A stretch of 64,000 bases of DNA from UBA1858 sp965227695 (GCA_965227695.1 OZ245760.1:1736001-1800000); one strand, 5' to 3'; numbered from the stretch's first letter, positions 36,540 through 46,202 are shown. The notes: a model not told the origin generated them from the letters alone. Numbers and translations are program-made.

Positions 36540-36683
36540 GGATTGAATGCTTGATATTTATTTTCAGGATGCGCTGTACTGCCTAGGGTTTTGCTTCTAA
36601 AACCTAGGAAAAACATAACGTTAACACCTAAATCATAACGTTGATGTCTATATTATAGTAAAGAATTAAGTTTGAATATTATT

Positions 36684-37160
36684 TTACAGGCTAAGCATCA
36701 GCTGAAGCGATAACAAGGCGTATATTCCCGCCATTAGGTCGTCAATAATAATTCCCGTCCCGCCATGTATACGCTGATCAAGCAGCCTGATTGGCCAGGG
36801 TTTCCAGATGTCGAAAAGTCTGAACAGGATGAAACCCAGGATGATGGTAAACCAGGAAACCGGGGCCAAGGCCATCGTTAACAAGTAACCGCATATTTCA
36901 TCAATCACGATTCCGCCATGATCATGCACGCCTAACATTCTTGCCGACTTTCCAGCGACATAAATACCAATAATTATCAATATTATCAGTAAGATATAAT
37001 ATATAATTAAACTAAATTGAGAAAGTAATAAGTAGAGCGGAATGGCTACCACGGTTCCCACAGTACCGGGTGCCCTGGGTGATAATCCGGCACCAAAACC
37101 AAAAGCAAGCAAATGCACAGGATTTGTCAAAATCACTTTAGCCGGGGGCGTCTTATCCAT
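36684..37160 (-). CDS. pgpA: Phosphatidylglycerophosphatase A
   Basis: An inner-membrane enzyme that removes the phosphate from phosphatidylglycerol phosphate to make phosphatidylglycerol. The 158-residue protein has the family motifs GFGAGLSPRAPGTVGT, DHGGIVIDEICGY and FRLFDIWKPWPI. Four membrane segments are visible. Its ATG overlaps the last base of the thiL stop, the usual thiL-pgpA pairing. Confidence 0.95.
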   Translation of the reverse strand: MDKTPPAKVILTNPVHLLAFGFGAGLSPRAPGTVGTVVAIPLYLLLSQFSLIIYYILLIILIIIGIYVAGKSARMLGVHDHGGIVIDEICGYLLTMALAPVSWFTIILGFILFRLFDIWKPWPIRLLDQRIHGGTGIIIDDLMAGIYALLSLQLMLSL

Positions 37161-38113
37161 CAGGTTGCAACTGTCAGGTGGGCAAAGTGATCATAACCAG
37201 AACACTCTGGATAATCGACAGGTTGAGAGTTTTTATATAGTTTGATTTGGTGGTTATCCGTCATTGACCCAATAATACTCATCTCGCACTGGTGTTGTTC
37301 TGCGAGTGTAAAGATTCTATCCGTCTTACTGCTGTCAGCGGTGAACAACAACTCATAATCCTCTCCGGCCGTGATGGCTTTCAACAAGTCAATATCATCG
37401 CTCACTGGAATATCTTGCAGGTTCAGTATGGCACCTGCATGACTTTGCTGGCATATTATTTCAAGTTCATGCAGCAATCCGTCAGAAATATCAATGCATG
37501 CATGGATAGTGTCGCGTAACGCAATAGCGACTTCGACACGTGAGGCAGGCATATATAAGGCTTCTTTTTGTCGCTGACTGAGAACAGAATGGTTATAGTT
37601 GTGTCGTTTCAGCTTGCCCAGGGCTGCTGCTGCGTCACCAATTTGCCCGGTGACATAAATTAAGTCACCTGTGCGCGCACGATTTCTGGCTAAAGCACAC
37701 CCTTCTGGCACCTCACCGAATAACTGCACTGACACATTTAGCTGAGCACCCAGTGTCGTATCGCCCCCCACAAGCACAACATTATTTTTCTTTGCACAGT
37801 CAAACAGACCTTTGGAAAAGCTATCAAGCCATGAGTGATCGAGCTCGGTAAGTGTTATGTTGAGTGTCGCCCATTTGGGAATGGCACCCATGGCCGCAAT
37901 GTCGCTAAGGTTTGACACCATCAGTTTGTAAGCGATCGCATAGGCTGGTGTTTGCCTGACAAAATGCCGATTTTCAACCATCGAGTCCGTGGTCACGACC
38001 AACTGATGGCCCGGAGTTGGATTCAATACCGCCGCATCATCCCCTATGCCCAGATCGACGCTATCGTCCTGATATTCGTTGATAAAATGCCGGATGATGT
38101 CTTTTTCGTTCAA
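37160..38113 (-). CDS. thiL: Thiamine-monophosphate kinase
   Basis: It makes thiamine diphosphate from thiamine monophosphate. The 317-residue protein has GIGDDAAVL near residue 22, VVTTDSMVENRHF, SDIAAMGA and GEDYELLFT. The start is TTG, overlapping the nusB stop as TTGA; no better start is found, and the N-terminus aligns with the family at this point. It sits in the conserved nusB-thiL-pgpA order. Confidence 0.95.
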   Translation of the reverse strand: MNEKDIIRHFINEYQDDSVDLGIGDDAAVLNPTPGHQLVVTTDSMVENRHFVRQTPAYAIAYKLMVSNLSDIAAMGAIPKWATLNITLTELDHSWLDSFSKGLFDCAKKNNVVLVGGDTTLGAQLNVSVQLFGEVPEGCALARNRARTGDLIYVTGQIGDAAAALGKLKRHNYNHSVLSQRQKEALYMPASRVEVAIALRDTIHACIDISDGLLHELEIICQQSHAGAILNLQDIPVSDDIDLLKAITAGEDYELLFTADSSKTDRIFTLAEQHQCEMSIIGSMTDNHQIKLYKNSQPVDYPECSGYDHFAHLTVAT

Positions 38114-38562
38114 TTTTTTTGTATTGCCTGTGTGCGCTGATGCGTTTTCATGAGCTTATCCAGAATCGCATTGACCAGTTTATACCCTTCATCTGAACCA
38201 AATTTTTTACATAACCGGATAGCTTCAGAAGTGATCACTTTTTCAGGCACCGCCACACAATACATAAGCTCATAGGCTGCAATTCTCAACGCAGACAGCT
38301 CTATGGGGTCAATGTGATTGGTTGGATAATCAGAGACTGCGTTGATGCTTTCATCAATGGCCGTCAGGTTTTGTATACTGCCAGAAATAATTTGGATGAA
38401 ATAGTCATGATCCGCTTTCGGCCAGTAGCTATCCTGCTGGTATTGTTTAATAAGTGACTGACTGCTTTCATTGGTAAAATGCCATTGATACATCGCTTGT
38501 AATGCAAGCCTGCGTGAGCATTGCTTCTTATGGCGCAGTACTCTTTCTTCAATTTGACTCAA
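38110..38562 (-). CDS. nusB: Transcription antitermination factor NusB
   Basis: A 150-residue helical protein that binds boxA RNA with S10 during rRNA transcription. It has the family segments RRLALQAMYQWHF and VITSEAIRLCKKFGSDEGYK. The TTG start overlaps the ribH stop as TTGA. It follows ribH, as is usual in gammaproteobacteria. Confidence 0.95.
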   Translation of the reverse strand: MSQIEERVLRHKKQCSRRLALQAMYQWHFTNESSQSLIKQYQQDSYWPKADHDYFIQIISGSIQNLTAIDESINAVSDYPTNHIDPIELSALRIAAYELMYCVAVPEKVITSEAIRLCKKFGSDEGYKLVNAILDKLMKTHQRTQAIQKN

Positions 38563-39041
38563 ATTTGATCTCGGATGCTAGTGATAACATTTGTCATTTC
38601 CAACGCGCATAACGCACAGTCAATGCCTTTGTTATCACCATTGGTTTGCGACCTAAGCTGCGCCTGCTGCAGGGTATCTGTGGTTAGCACACCAAATATA
38701 ACAGGTACACCGCTCTCAAGACTTACATTCATAATCCCACGCGCGCATTCCCCTGCCACAAAATCGAAATGTGGTGTATCACCTCTAATCACACAACCCA
38801 GGACAATCACTGCTGAATATTTTTGTGTGGCAACCAGGTGACTGGCCGCTATGGGCAATTCAAATGCACCTGGAACTAATATTGTGTCGATTCTTTTATC
38901 GTCAACCCCGTGCTTTTGTAAGGTTGTTATCGCGCCCTGCAGAAGGTTATTCACAATGGTGTTGTTAAATCTGGCAGCAACAATGGCATATTTTTTATCG
39001 CCAGGGGTAAGATCGCCAGTTTCAAGCTGATGTAATTTCAT
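38559..39041 (-). CDS. ribH: 6,7-dimethyl-8-ribityllumazine synthase
   Basis: It joins the ribityl-aminouracil with dihydroxybutanone phosphate to give lumazine. The 160-residue protein has ARFNNTIVNNLL, VPGAFELPIAA and GCVIRGDTPHFDFVA with its catalytic histidine region. It overlaps ribB by ATGA. Confidence 0.96.
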   Translation of the reverse strand: MKLHQLETGDLTPGDKKYAIVAARFNNTIVNNLLQGAITTLQKHGVDDKRIDTILVPGAFELPIAASHLVATQKYSAVIVLGCVIRGDTPHFDFVAGECARGIMNVSLESGVPVIFGVLTTDTLQQAQLRSQTNGDNKGIDCALCALEMTNVITSIRDQI

Positions 39042-40156
39042 TCGGGTTGCTTTCCATCTATGTATTCAACAATTTCGAGTCCAAACCCGCCAAGCCCATG
39101 AAATACTTGTGGTGCACTTAACAGGCGCATTTGCTTGACACCCAGATCGAACAGGATCTGTCCACCGACACCCAGCGTCCAGCGATCTGCGGGAGTGTTT
39201 GAGGAGGTTGTATGGTTCTTGCTATCAATTAAATTTTCCAGCTGTTTGCATAAAGAGTCACTATCATTGGCAATTCTGAGTACGACGATTACACCACAAC
39301 CTTCATTGGCTATGCGTTCCATGGCATCACGTAATGGCCATCCACAACAAGGGCTGTTTCCCAGCAAAGTATCACATAATGTGTTTTCTATATGTACGCG
39401 TGTAAGAATCGGTTGACCAGGTTCAACCTGACCTTTCACGAGTGCGAAATGAATTTCCTTGTTAATTCTGTCTTCATAAGTAAACAAATCAAATTCACCG
39501 CAGTCTGTTGTAAATGGCTGTAAAGCTTTTCTGTATACGGTACGTTCATATTGAATACGGTAGCGAATCAGATCTTCAATCGTTCCTATTTTGAGCTGGT
39601 GCTCCTGTGCAAATTTTTCCAGTTCCGGACGTCGGGCCATAGTGCCATCTTCATTCATGATTTCCACGATGACGGCTGCCGGCTCCAGTTGGGCTAACCT
39701 GGCGTAATCACAACCTGCTTCGGTGTGTCCTGCCCTTGTTAACACACCACCGGCCTGTGCCATCAGGGGGAAAATATGTCCTGGTTGGGTAATACTGTGA
39801 CAGTCAGCATTTGGTGCGACTGCGGTACGAATAGTATGCGCGCGGTCATAGGCAGAAATACCGGTTGTTACCCCTTCGCTCGCTTCGATAGACACTGTAA
39901 AGTTTGTGGAATGATCTGCGTCTGTTACATCGACCATCAAAGGCAGATTGAGTTGCTGACAACGCTCCTTTGTCAGAGTCAGACAAATAAGACCGCGGCC
40001 ATACTTTGCCATAAAATTAATATCTTCGGGGCGAACCATCGAGGCAGCCATTAGAAGATCGCCTTCATTCTCCCGGTCTTCATCATCAACAATGACAACC
40101 ATCCTGCCAGCTGCAATATCTTCAACAATTTCTTCAGTCGAATTAAATTTCATCAT
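39038..40156 (-). CDS. ribB: 3,4-dihydroxy-2-butanone 4-phosphate synthase with degenerate RibA-like domain
   Basis: The N-terminal 200 residues are an intact RibB domain (VIVDDEDRENEGDLLMAA, HTEAGCDYARLA) that makes the four-carbon riboflavin precursor. The C-terminal 165 residues align with GTP cyclohydrolase II, but the zinc site C-x10-C-x-C and the GQEGRG segment are missing (TLCDTLLGNSPCCG in their place). The GTP step must therefore come from a separate ribA. This is the RibB-X type hybrid known in proteobacteria. ATG at 40156 is chosen over an upstream TTG at 40162. Confidence 0.92.
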   Translation of the reverse strand: MMKFNSTEEIVEDIAAGRMVVIVDDEDRENEGDLLMAASMVRPEDINFMAKYGRGLICLTLTKERCQQLNLPLMVDVTDADHSTNFTVSIEASEGVTTGISAYDRAHTIRTAVAPNADCHSITQPGHIFPLMAQAGGVLTRAGHTEAGCDYARLAQLEPAAVIVEIMNEDGTMARRPELEKFAQEHQLKIGTIEDLIRYRIQYERTVYRKALQPFTTDCGEFDLFTYEDRINKEIHFALVKGQVEPGQPILTRVHIENTLCDTLLGNSPCCGWPLRDAMERIANEGCGVIVVLRIANDSDSLCKQLENLIDSKNHTTSSNTPADRWTLGVGGQILFDLGVKQMRLLSAPQVFHGLGGFGLEIVEYIDGKQPE

Positions 40157-40162
40157 TGGCAA

Positions 40163-40753
40163 TTAATAGGTGTGAAGTCTCTCAACATAACGCGCCATCA
40201 GGTCAACCTCTATATTCACTGGTGTCCCTGGCTGGTAGTCAAGTATAACGGTATTATTTAATGTATGCGGAATTATATTGACGCTGAACCTGTTGTGCTC
40301 AATATTATTCACTGTCAGGCTCACGCCATCAATGCAAACAGAACCTTTTCTAGCTATAAACCTGCTTAACTCCTCGGGTGTGACAATATCAAGCCGGGTT
40401 GACTGAGATAGTTTTTTTATTTCGCATATTTCTCCAACGCCGTCTATATGCCCCGTAACAAGATGCCCTCCCAGGCGCGCAGATAGAGTCAAGGCAAGCT
40501 CAAGGTTTACCTGGCTCGATGCCACGATATTGGCAAACGTGGTGCATGAAACAGTTTCACCAGAAACATCGGCAACAAACACAGAACCATCAATTCGGGT
40601 GACTGTCAGACAAACTCCGTGCACGCATATGCTGTCACCCGGTTGCGTGTCAGATAGAAAATTTGCAGGTGTCTCAATAGTGACAGCAAAAGCAGAGCCT
40701 TGACTTTCTACGCTTACGACTGTGCCAATTGCCTGGATGATCCCGGTAAACAT
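40163..40753 (-). CDS. ribE: Riboflavin synthase alpha chain
   Basis: It dismutates two lumazines to riboflavin. The 196-residue protein contains two lumazine-binding repeats, starting MFTGIIQAIGTV and, in the second, HLVTGHIDGVGEI. It lies 12 bases after the HslV-like gene and 6 before ribB. Confidence 0.96.
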   Translation of the reverse strand: MFTGIIQAIGTVVSVESQGSAFAVTIETPANFLSDTQPGDSICVHGVCLTVTRIDGSVFVADVSGETVSCTTFANIVASSQVNLELALTLSARLGGHLVTGHIDGVGEICEIKKLSQSTRLDIVTPEELSRFIARKGSVCIDGVSLTVNNIEHNRFSVNIIPHTLNNTVILDYQPGTPVNIEVDLMARYVERLHTY

Positions 40754-40765
40754 AAACCTGCTACC

Positions 40766-41332
40766 TTAAACCTGTATACAGTATTTTGTCAGCGGCAGAG
40801 CACTACTGGTATGAAACTCGGCGCTCGCTTCAATCGCACAGCTGGCAATAATTTCGGCATCACTTTCCAGTTTATACATAGCGTATAATGCGCCCAAAGC
40901 CACCTCTGCGCCTGCGCCTATTGCCCAAAAGTGCCTGTACTGAAATACTTCTCTTAGCGAATATATTCCAAATATACCATGCGGATTGATAATTAATGCA
41001 TCAATTCTTGATGATTCATAAGCATCATCATCTTCATCTTTTGCATTAAGAAAATACTGTTCTTTAAGTATTGGGTGTAGATGTAAAAAAGACTGATAGA
41101 TATCTATCGAAGAATCGAAACAAAAATCGGTTGCTTCATGATTAAATACATGTTTCATCACCAGATGATGCGCTGCACTGCCAACAATGCCAATATAGCT
41201 TGAATCATGTTTTAATATTTTTTCACTGGTAAGATCATAGGCATGGCTTTGACGGACATCGCCAAATGTAGTCAATGTATCAGCAGCGATACAGATTTTA
41301 TTATTTTTTTGTACGGCAACAATAGTCGACAT
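40766..41332 (-). CDS. HslV-like proteasome-type Ntn hydrolase with N-terminal serine
   Basis: A 188-residue protein with the fold pattern of HslV/proteasome beta subunits: MSTIVAVQKNNKICIAADT at the N-terminus, a SEKI lysine segment near 35 and GIVGSAAHH near 48. After Met removal the nucleophile would be Ser2, where HslV has Thr (MTTIVSV). No hslU lies nearby; it sits between ribD and ribE with gaps of 7 and 12 bases. It may be a stand-alone Ntn peptidase or amidase. A tie to riboflavin is suggested only by the operon; true HslV is unlikely. Confidence 0.82.
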   Translation of the reverse strand: MSTIVAVQKNNKICIAADTLTTFGDVRQSHAYDLTSEKILKHDSSYIGIVGSAAHHLVMKHVFNHEATDFCFDSSIDIYQSFLHLHPILKEQYFLNAKDEDDDAYESSRIDALIINPHGIFGIYSLREVFQYRHFWAIGAGAEVALGALYAMYKLESDAEIIASCAIEASAEFHTSSALPLTKYCIQV

Positions 41333-41339
41333 GGTAATA

Positions 41340-42452
41340 TTAGTAAGTAATTAATGAAGTAACCCGTATGTCTTTACCGATACGGCGGATGTCCCCGAAT
41401 TGCAAATCGATGCGTTTATCAATTGCAGTGATTTCCGGTATGTCAAACATGCCCCTGGATAAATTTCCAAACAGGGATGGTGCAATATAATGGACCAGTT
41501 CATCTGCAAGCTTATCACTTATCAGTGCACCAAGTAACGAGGCACCCGCTTCGACCATCACACTATTGACTTCAAGATCTGCAAGTTGTCTGAGCACCTG
41601 TTTCAGGTCAAATCTTCCCTGTTGAGAATCAAGGTGAATTACGTTGCAGTGATCCAGTTTATCAAAATAATCGGCATTGACTGAGCATTCCGTGAATATT
41701 ACTGTCTCACCAGATACCTTGAGAATATTGGCTGACAGCGGCATTTCCAGTCTGGGATCGATAATAACACGCAGAGGTTGCAGAACTGCCCCTTCAATAC
41801 CCAGTTCAAAATTTTCAAGTCGTACATTCAATCCAGGATCATCTGCCAGCACAGTTCCTATTCCGGTCAGTATTGCATCGTGACGTGCACGCAACCTGTG
41901 AACATCATGACGTGACTGAGCAGAGGTGATCCATTTTGAAACCCCGTTTTTTAGTGCGGTACGCCCATCAACGCTCGTTGCAATTTTGAGGGTTACCCAG
42001 GGCATCCCTGTTGACATGCGTTTGATAAAACCGCGGTTGAGTTGCATTGCCTGCTCTCCCAGGCAATCGTTAATCACTTCAATGTCATGCTGCTTGAGCA
42101 TAGCAATGCCTTTGCCAGATACCTTTGGATTGGGGTCTTCCATCGCGATATATACTTTCTTTATACCAGACTCGATCAGCGCCCGGGTACACGGACCTGT
42201 TCTTCCCTGATGGCAACAGGGTTCAAGAGTAATATATGCGGTTCCCTGGCGAGCCAGCGCTCCGGCCTGTTCAAGTGCCATAACTTCAGCATGCGCTTCA
42301 CCGGCTTTTCGATGAAAGCCTTCACCAACAACTTCGCCTTTGGTATCGGTAATAACACAGCCCACGTTGGGATTGGGCCTTGTCGTGTAAATCCCACGTT
42401 TGGCTAAATGCAGCGCACGTGACATGCACTCTACATCGTGTTGACTAAACAT
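41340..42452 (-). CDS. ribD: Bifunctional riboflavin deaminase/reductase
   Basis: It deaminates and then reduces the pyrimidine intermediate of riboflavin synthesis. The 370-residue protein has a zinc deaminase domain (GEAHAEVMAL, EPCCHQGRTGPC) at 1-145 and a RibD C-terminal NADPH reductase domain at 150-365. It follows nrdR by 15 bases, the usual order. Confidence 0.96.
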   Translation of the reverse strand: MFSQHDVECMSRALHLAKRGIYTTRPNPNVGCVITDTKGEVVGEGFHRKAGEAHAEVMALEQAGALARQGTAYITLEPCCHQGRTGPCTRALIESGIKKVYIAMEDPNPKVSGKGIAMLKQHDIEVINDCLGEQAMQLNRGFIKRMSTGMPWVTLKIATSVDGRTALKNGVSKWITSAQSRHDVHRLRARHDAILTGIGTVLADDPGLNVRLENFELGIEGAVLQPLRVIIDPRLEMPLSANILKVSGETVIFTECSVNADYFDKLDHCNVIHLDSQQGRFDLKQVLRQLADLEVNSVMVEAGASLLGALISDKLADELVHYIAPSLFGNLSRGMFDIPEITAIDKRIDLQFGDIRRIGKDIRVTSLITY

Positions 42453-42467
42453 AGCGGGCTCAGAGGC

Positions 42468-42968
42468 TTAGCTGTCAGATATTAATGAGAGCTGACTTTT
42501 GCGCATTTCTGGTGGCAGATCATTTTCAACGTGTTCAATAATTTCACGAAATTCCTGCACATCGGTGAAAGAGCGATATACAGAAGCAAATCTGACGTAA
42601 GCCACCTGGTCCACATTGCGCAACTCATGCATGACCCACTCTCCCAGTTGATTGGCTGGAATTTCACGATCACCATATGCCAGGCACAGGCGTCGAATAT
42701 GATCAATGATTTTTTCAACCTGATCTGTTGAAACGGGTCTCTTTTCTATTGCGTGAATGATGCCGGAGCGTAACTTTTCAGTGGTAAACGCTTCACGACG
42801 ACCATCTCGTTTAACGATCCTTGGCAGATCAAGCTCCGCCGTCTCAAAGGTTGTATAACGCTCTTTGCATTCTGCACACTCTCTTCGACGACGGACCTGG
42901 CTACCATCTCCCGCCAGACGGGAGTCGATTACTCTAGTATCGGTTGCACCACAAAAAGGACAGCGCAT
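42468..42968 (-). CDS. nrdR: Transcriptional repressor NrdR
   Basis: It represses ribonucleotide reductase genes in response to dATP/ATP. The 166-residue protein has an N-terminal zinc ribbon (MRCPFCG...CAEC) and an ATP-cone domain (VKRDGRREAFTTEKLRSGI). Its neighbours glyA and ribD are the usual ones. Confidence 0.97.
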   Translation of the reverse strand: MRCPFCGATDTRVIDSRLAGDGSQVRRRRECAECKERYTTFETAELDLPRIVKRDGRREAFTTEKLRSGIIHAIEKRPVSTDQVEKIIDHIRRLCLAYGDREIPANQLGEWVMHELRNVDQVAYVRFASVYRSFTDVQEFREIIEHVENDLPPEMRKSQLSLISDS

Positions 42969-43018
42969 GGATTCAGTCCAGAATAATCATGGTCAGATAA
43001 AATTACATGATGACCGAT

Positions 43019-44275
43019 TTATGCAGCATAAACAGGAAAACGCTGGCATAACTCAACTACCTGCTGCTTGACACGACTGATTACTTCTTCATTTTCGAGG
43101 TCATCCATTACATCACACATCCAGTTAACCAGCTCAACACACTCTGCTTCTTTGAAACCACGCGTAGTAATGGCAGGAGAACCGACGCGAATACCGCTTG
43201 TAACAAAAGGTGACTGTGGATCATTGGGTACAGTATTTTTGTTTACCGTGATATTGGCCTTGCCTAATGCAGCATCGGCCGCCTTACCGGTGATGCCTTT
43301 GTTAATTAAATCAACCAGCATCAGGTGATCATCTGTCCCATTTGAAACAATGTCATAACCGCGTTGCTGGAATTGTGCAGCCATGGCTTGAGCATTCTTT
43401 AATACCTGCTGCTGATATGCTTTAAATTCTGGTTCCAGCGCTTCCTTGAAGGCTACCGCCTTTGCTGCGATAACGTGCATGAGAGGTCCACCCTGCATTC
43501 CCGGAAACACGGCGGAATTGAGCTTCTTGTTAATCTCCTCATTTTCACGCGCGATGATGATACCACCGCGAGGACCACGAAGCGTTTTGTGTGTCGTTGA
43601 GGTCACCACATCGGCAATGGGCACCGGGTTTGGATACAGACCTGCAGCAACAAGTCCGGAAACATGCGCCATATCCACTAAAAAGTATGCGCCGACACTG
43701 TCAGCAATATCCCGAAAACGCTGCCAGTCCATCACGCGCGAGTAGGCAGAAAAGCCGGCAATGATCATTTTGGGCTTATGCTCTTTTGCCAGTCGTTCAA
43801 CTTCGTCGTAATCAACTTCACCCGTCTCGGTGTTTAGACCATACTGTACTGCGTTGAACTGTTTTCCTGAAAAGTTGACATGTGAACCATGGGTAAGGTG
43901 CCCCCCGTGCGCCAGAGACATGCCCAACACGGTATCATTAGGCTCAAGCAGTGCCAGAAATACTGCAGCATTGGCCTGTGAGCCGGAGTGTGGCTGTACA
44001 TTTGCATACGCCGCGCCGTATAGTTTTTTGAGGCGTTCAATGGCCAGCTGCTCCACAGTATCTACGTGCTCACAGCCACCATAGTAGCGTTTTGCCGGGT
44101 AACCCTCTGCATATTTATTAGTCAGCACAGTACCCTGCGCTTCCATCACTCTGGGACTGGCGTAGTTCTCCGAGGCAATTAATTCAATATGCTCTTCCTG
44201 GCGCTTACGCTCACTACTGATAGCATCAGCTAACTCCTGGTCGAAACTGCTGATGTTCATATCGGCTGAAAACAT
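43019..44275 (-). CDS. glyA: Serine hydroxymethyltransferase
   Basis: It interconverts serine and glycine with tetrahydrofolate. It is a PLP enzyme of 418 residues with EHIELIASENYASPRV, the substrate-site YYGGCEHVD and the PLP-lysine motif TTHKTLRGPRGG. The ATG at 44275 is supported by AGGAG 7 bases upstream; a second Met five codons on is possible. Confidence 0.97.
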   Translation of the reverse strand: MFSADMNISSFDQELADAISSERKRQEEHIELIASENYASPRVMEAQGTVLTNKYAEGYPAKRYYGGCEHVDTVEQLAIERLKKLYGAAYANVQPHSGSQANAAVFLALLEPNDTVLGMSLAHGGHLTHGSHVNFSGKQFNAVQYGLNTETGEVDYDEVERLAKEHKPKMIIAGFSAYSRVMDWQRFRDIADSVGAYFLVDMAHVSGLVAAGLYPNPVPIADVVTSTTHKTLRGPRGGIIIARENEEINKKLNSAVFPGMQGGPLMHVIAAKAVAFKEALEPEFKAYQQQVLKNAQAMAAQFQQRGYDIVSNGTDDHLMLVDLINKGITGKAADAALGKANITVNKNTVPNDPQSPFVTSGIRVGSPAITTRGFKEAECVELVNWMCDVMDDLENEEVISRVKQQVVELCQRFPVYAA

Positions 44276-44388
44276 GTCAATACTCCTGTTTAAAAATAGA
44301 TTCTGAATCCGTAATCTATCAATTATACCCCAAAATATTGTGGATGAACTAACCCTACTGGTCTATATGGCCTGTATAAATATGATAC

Positions 44389-44418
44389 TTGAAGTGGTAG
44401 ACGTATTGGCTGTAATTT
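44389..44418 (+). promoter_or_regulatory. Possible sigma-70 promoter for ettA
   Basis: TTGAAG (44389-44394) and TAATTT (44413-44418) are separated by 18 bases in the gap between divergent glyA and ettA. Both hexamers are imperfect. Confidence 0.3.
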
Positions 44419-44492
44419 GGAATCATGCGTGGCAATCCTGAAGGAGTGTTTCAGAACGATATCTCAATCAATTTTACGAAGTAGAATAATTT

Positions 44493-46166
44493 ATGGCCCA
44501 ATATGTATATTCCATGAGCGGCGTCGGCAAAGTCGTTCCACCCAAAAAAGAGATTCTTAAAGATATCTCTCTGAATTTCTTCCCCGGGGCCAAAATTGGC
44601 GTGCTCGGCTATAACGGGGCGGGTAAGTCAACCCTGTTAAGAATTATGGCAGGTGTTGATAAAGATCATATTGGTGATGCGCGTCCTCAAACCAATCTCA
44701 GGATAGGATATTTGCCTCAGGAACCTGAATTGGATAAAGAACTGGACGTGCGCGGCAATGTTGAACTTGGCATTGCCCCACTCAAAAAAGCACTCGATGA
44801 CTTCAATGACATCAGCATGCAGTTTGCCGAACCAATGTCCGACGATGAAATGACGGCATTGCTTGAAAAACAGGCACAACTGCAAGACCAGATCGAAGCG
44901 GCAGACGGATGGAATCTCGAGCGCAAGCTGGAAGTGGCTGCAGATGCATTGCGCCTGCCACCATGGGAGTCGAATATTGATCAATTATCTGGTGGTGAGC
45001 GACGACGGGTGGCACTCTGTCAGCTACTTTTGTCCAACCCGGAAATGCTGATACTCGATGAACCGACTAACCACCTGGATGCTGACTCCGTCGCCTGGCT
45101 TGAGCAGTTTCTCAAAGAATATGCCGGGACTGTTGTGGCAGTGACCCACGATCGCTACTTTTTGGATAATGTTGCAGGCTGGATACTGGAACTGGACCGC
45201 GGACATGGTATTCCATGGCAAGGCAATTACTCGAGTTGGCTGGATCAAAAAGAACGCCGCCTGCAGCAGGAAGAAAAACAGCAGCAGGCCAGAATGAAAA
45301 CCATCTCTGCAGAACTTGAATGGGTGCGCAGCAATCCCAAAGCCAGGCAGGCAAAAAGTAAAGCACGTTTGAAGCGATTTGAAGAATTAAACTCGCAGGA
45401 ATACCAAAAGCGTGCTGAAACCAATGAGATTTTTATCCCGGTGGGTGAACGTCTTGGAGATCAGATCATAGAAGCCAATAACATCCATAAACAGTTTGAC
45501 GGACGGGTTCTGTTTGACAATGTTTCATTTACTATCCCCAAAGGCGCGATTGTCGGTGTGATCGGAGGAAATGGCGTTGGCAAAACAACCTTATTCAAAA
45601 TGATTGTTGGCCAGGAAACAGTGGACAAAGGGGAACTCAAGGTTGGCGATTCGGTAACGCTGGCCTACGTCGATCAATTGCGCGATGACTTACAGGGCGA
45701 TAATAATGTGTGGCAGGAGATTTCTGATGGCCTCGACGTCATTACGGTTGGCAGTCATACTATGCAATCAAGAAGTTATGTAGGAAGATTCAACTTTAAA
45801 GGCGGCGATCAACAGAAGCTTGTCAAAGAGCTCTCAGGTGGTGAGCGTAACCGGTTGCAATTGGCGAAACTGTTACGACAAGGTGGCAATGTACTGTTGC
45901 TGGACGAGCCCACGAATGATCTGGATGTGGAGACATTACGCGCCCTGGAAGAAGGATTACTTAATTTTGCGGGCAGCGCGATAGTGATTTCGCATGACCG
46001 ATGGTTTCTGGATCGCATAGCCACTCATATACTTGCCTTCGAGGATGAAGGAAATGTGCAGTGGTTTGAAGGTAATTACACAGAATACGAAGAGGATAGA
46101 AAAAAGCGTCTGGGTGAAGAAGCAGGACAGCCAAAACGCGTTCGATACAAAAGGCTTGATGCTTAG
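44493..46166 (+). CDS. ettA: Energy-dependent translational throttle protein EttA (ABC-F)
   Basis: A ribosome-associated ABC-F ATPase that gates early elongation according to ATP/ADP. The 557-residue protein has two ABC domains: Walker A GYNGAGKST and GGNGVGKTT, and signatures LSGGERRR and LSGGERNR. The linker (residues about 240-320) carries the charged interdomain helix rich in Q, K and E. There is no membrane domain. Length and first residues (MAQYVYSM) match EttA. Confidence 0.96.
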   Translation: MAQYVYSMSGVGKVVPPKKEILKDISLNFFPGAKIGVLGYNGAGKSTLLRIMAGVDKDHIGDARPQTNLRIGYLPQEPELDKELDVRGNVELGIAPLKKALDDFNDISMQFAEPMSDDEMTALLEKQAQLQDQIEAADGWNLERKLEVAADALRLPPWESNIDQLSGGERRRVALCQLLLSNPEMLILDEPTNHLDADSVAWLEQFLKEYAGTVVAVTHDRYFLDNVAGWILELDRGHGIPWQGNYSSWLDQKERRLQQEEKQQQARMKTISAELEWVRSNPKARQAKSKARLKRFEELNSQEYQKRAETNEIFIPVGERLGDQIIEANNIHKQFDGRVLFDNVSFTIPKGAIVGVIGGNGVGKTTLFKMIVGQETVDKGELKVGDSVTLAYVDQLRDDLQGDNNVWQEISDGLDVITVGSHTMQSRSYVGRFNFKGGDQQKLVKELSGGERNRLQLAKLLRQGGNVLLLDEPTNDLDVETLRALEEGLLNFAGSAIVISHDRWFLDRIATHILAFEDEGNVQWFEGNYTEYEEDRKKRLGEEAGQPKRVRYKRLDA

Positions 46167-46173
46167 TATTTTT

Positions 46174-46202
46174 CCGGGTCAACATTCTGCATGCTGACCC
46201 GG
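46174..46202. terminator. Bidirectional-type stem-loop between convergent genes
   Basis: CCGGGTCA (46174-46181) and TGACCCGG (46195-46202) form an 8-bp perfect stem with a 13-nt loop between the ends of ettA and the repeat protein gene. No long T-run follows on the plus strand, so strength is uncertain. Confidence 0.5.
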
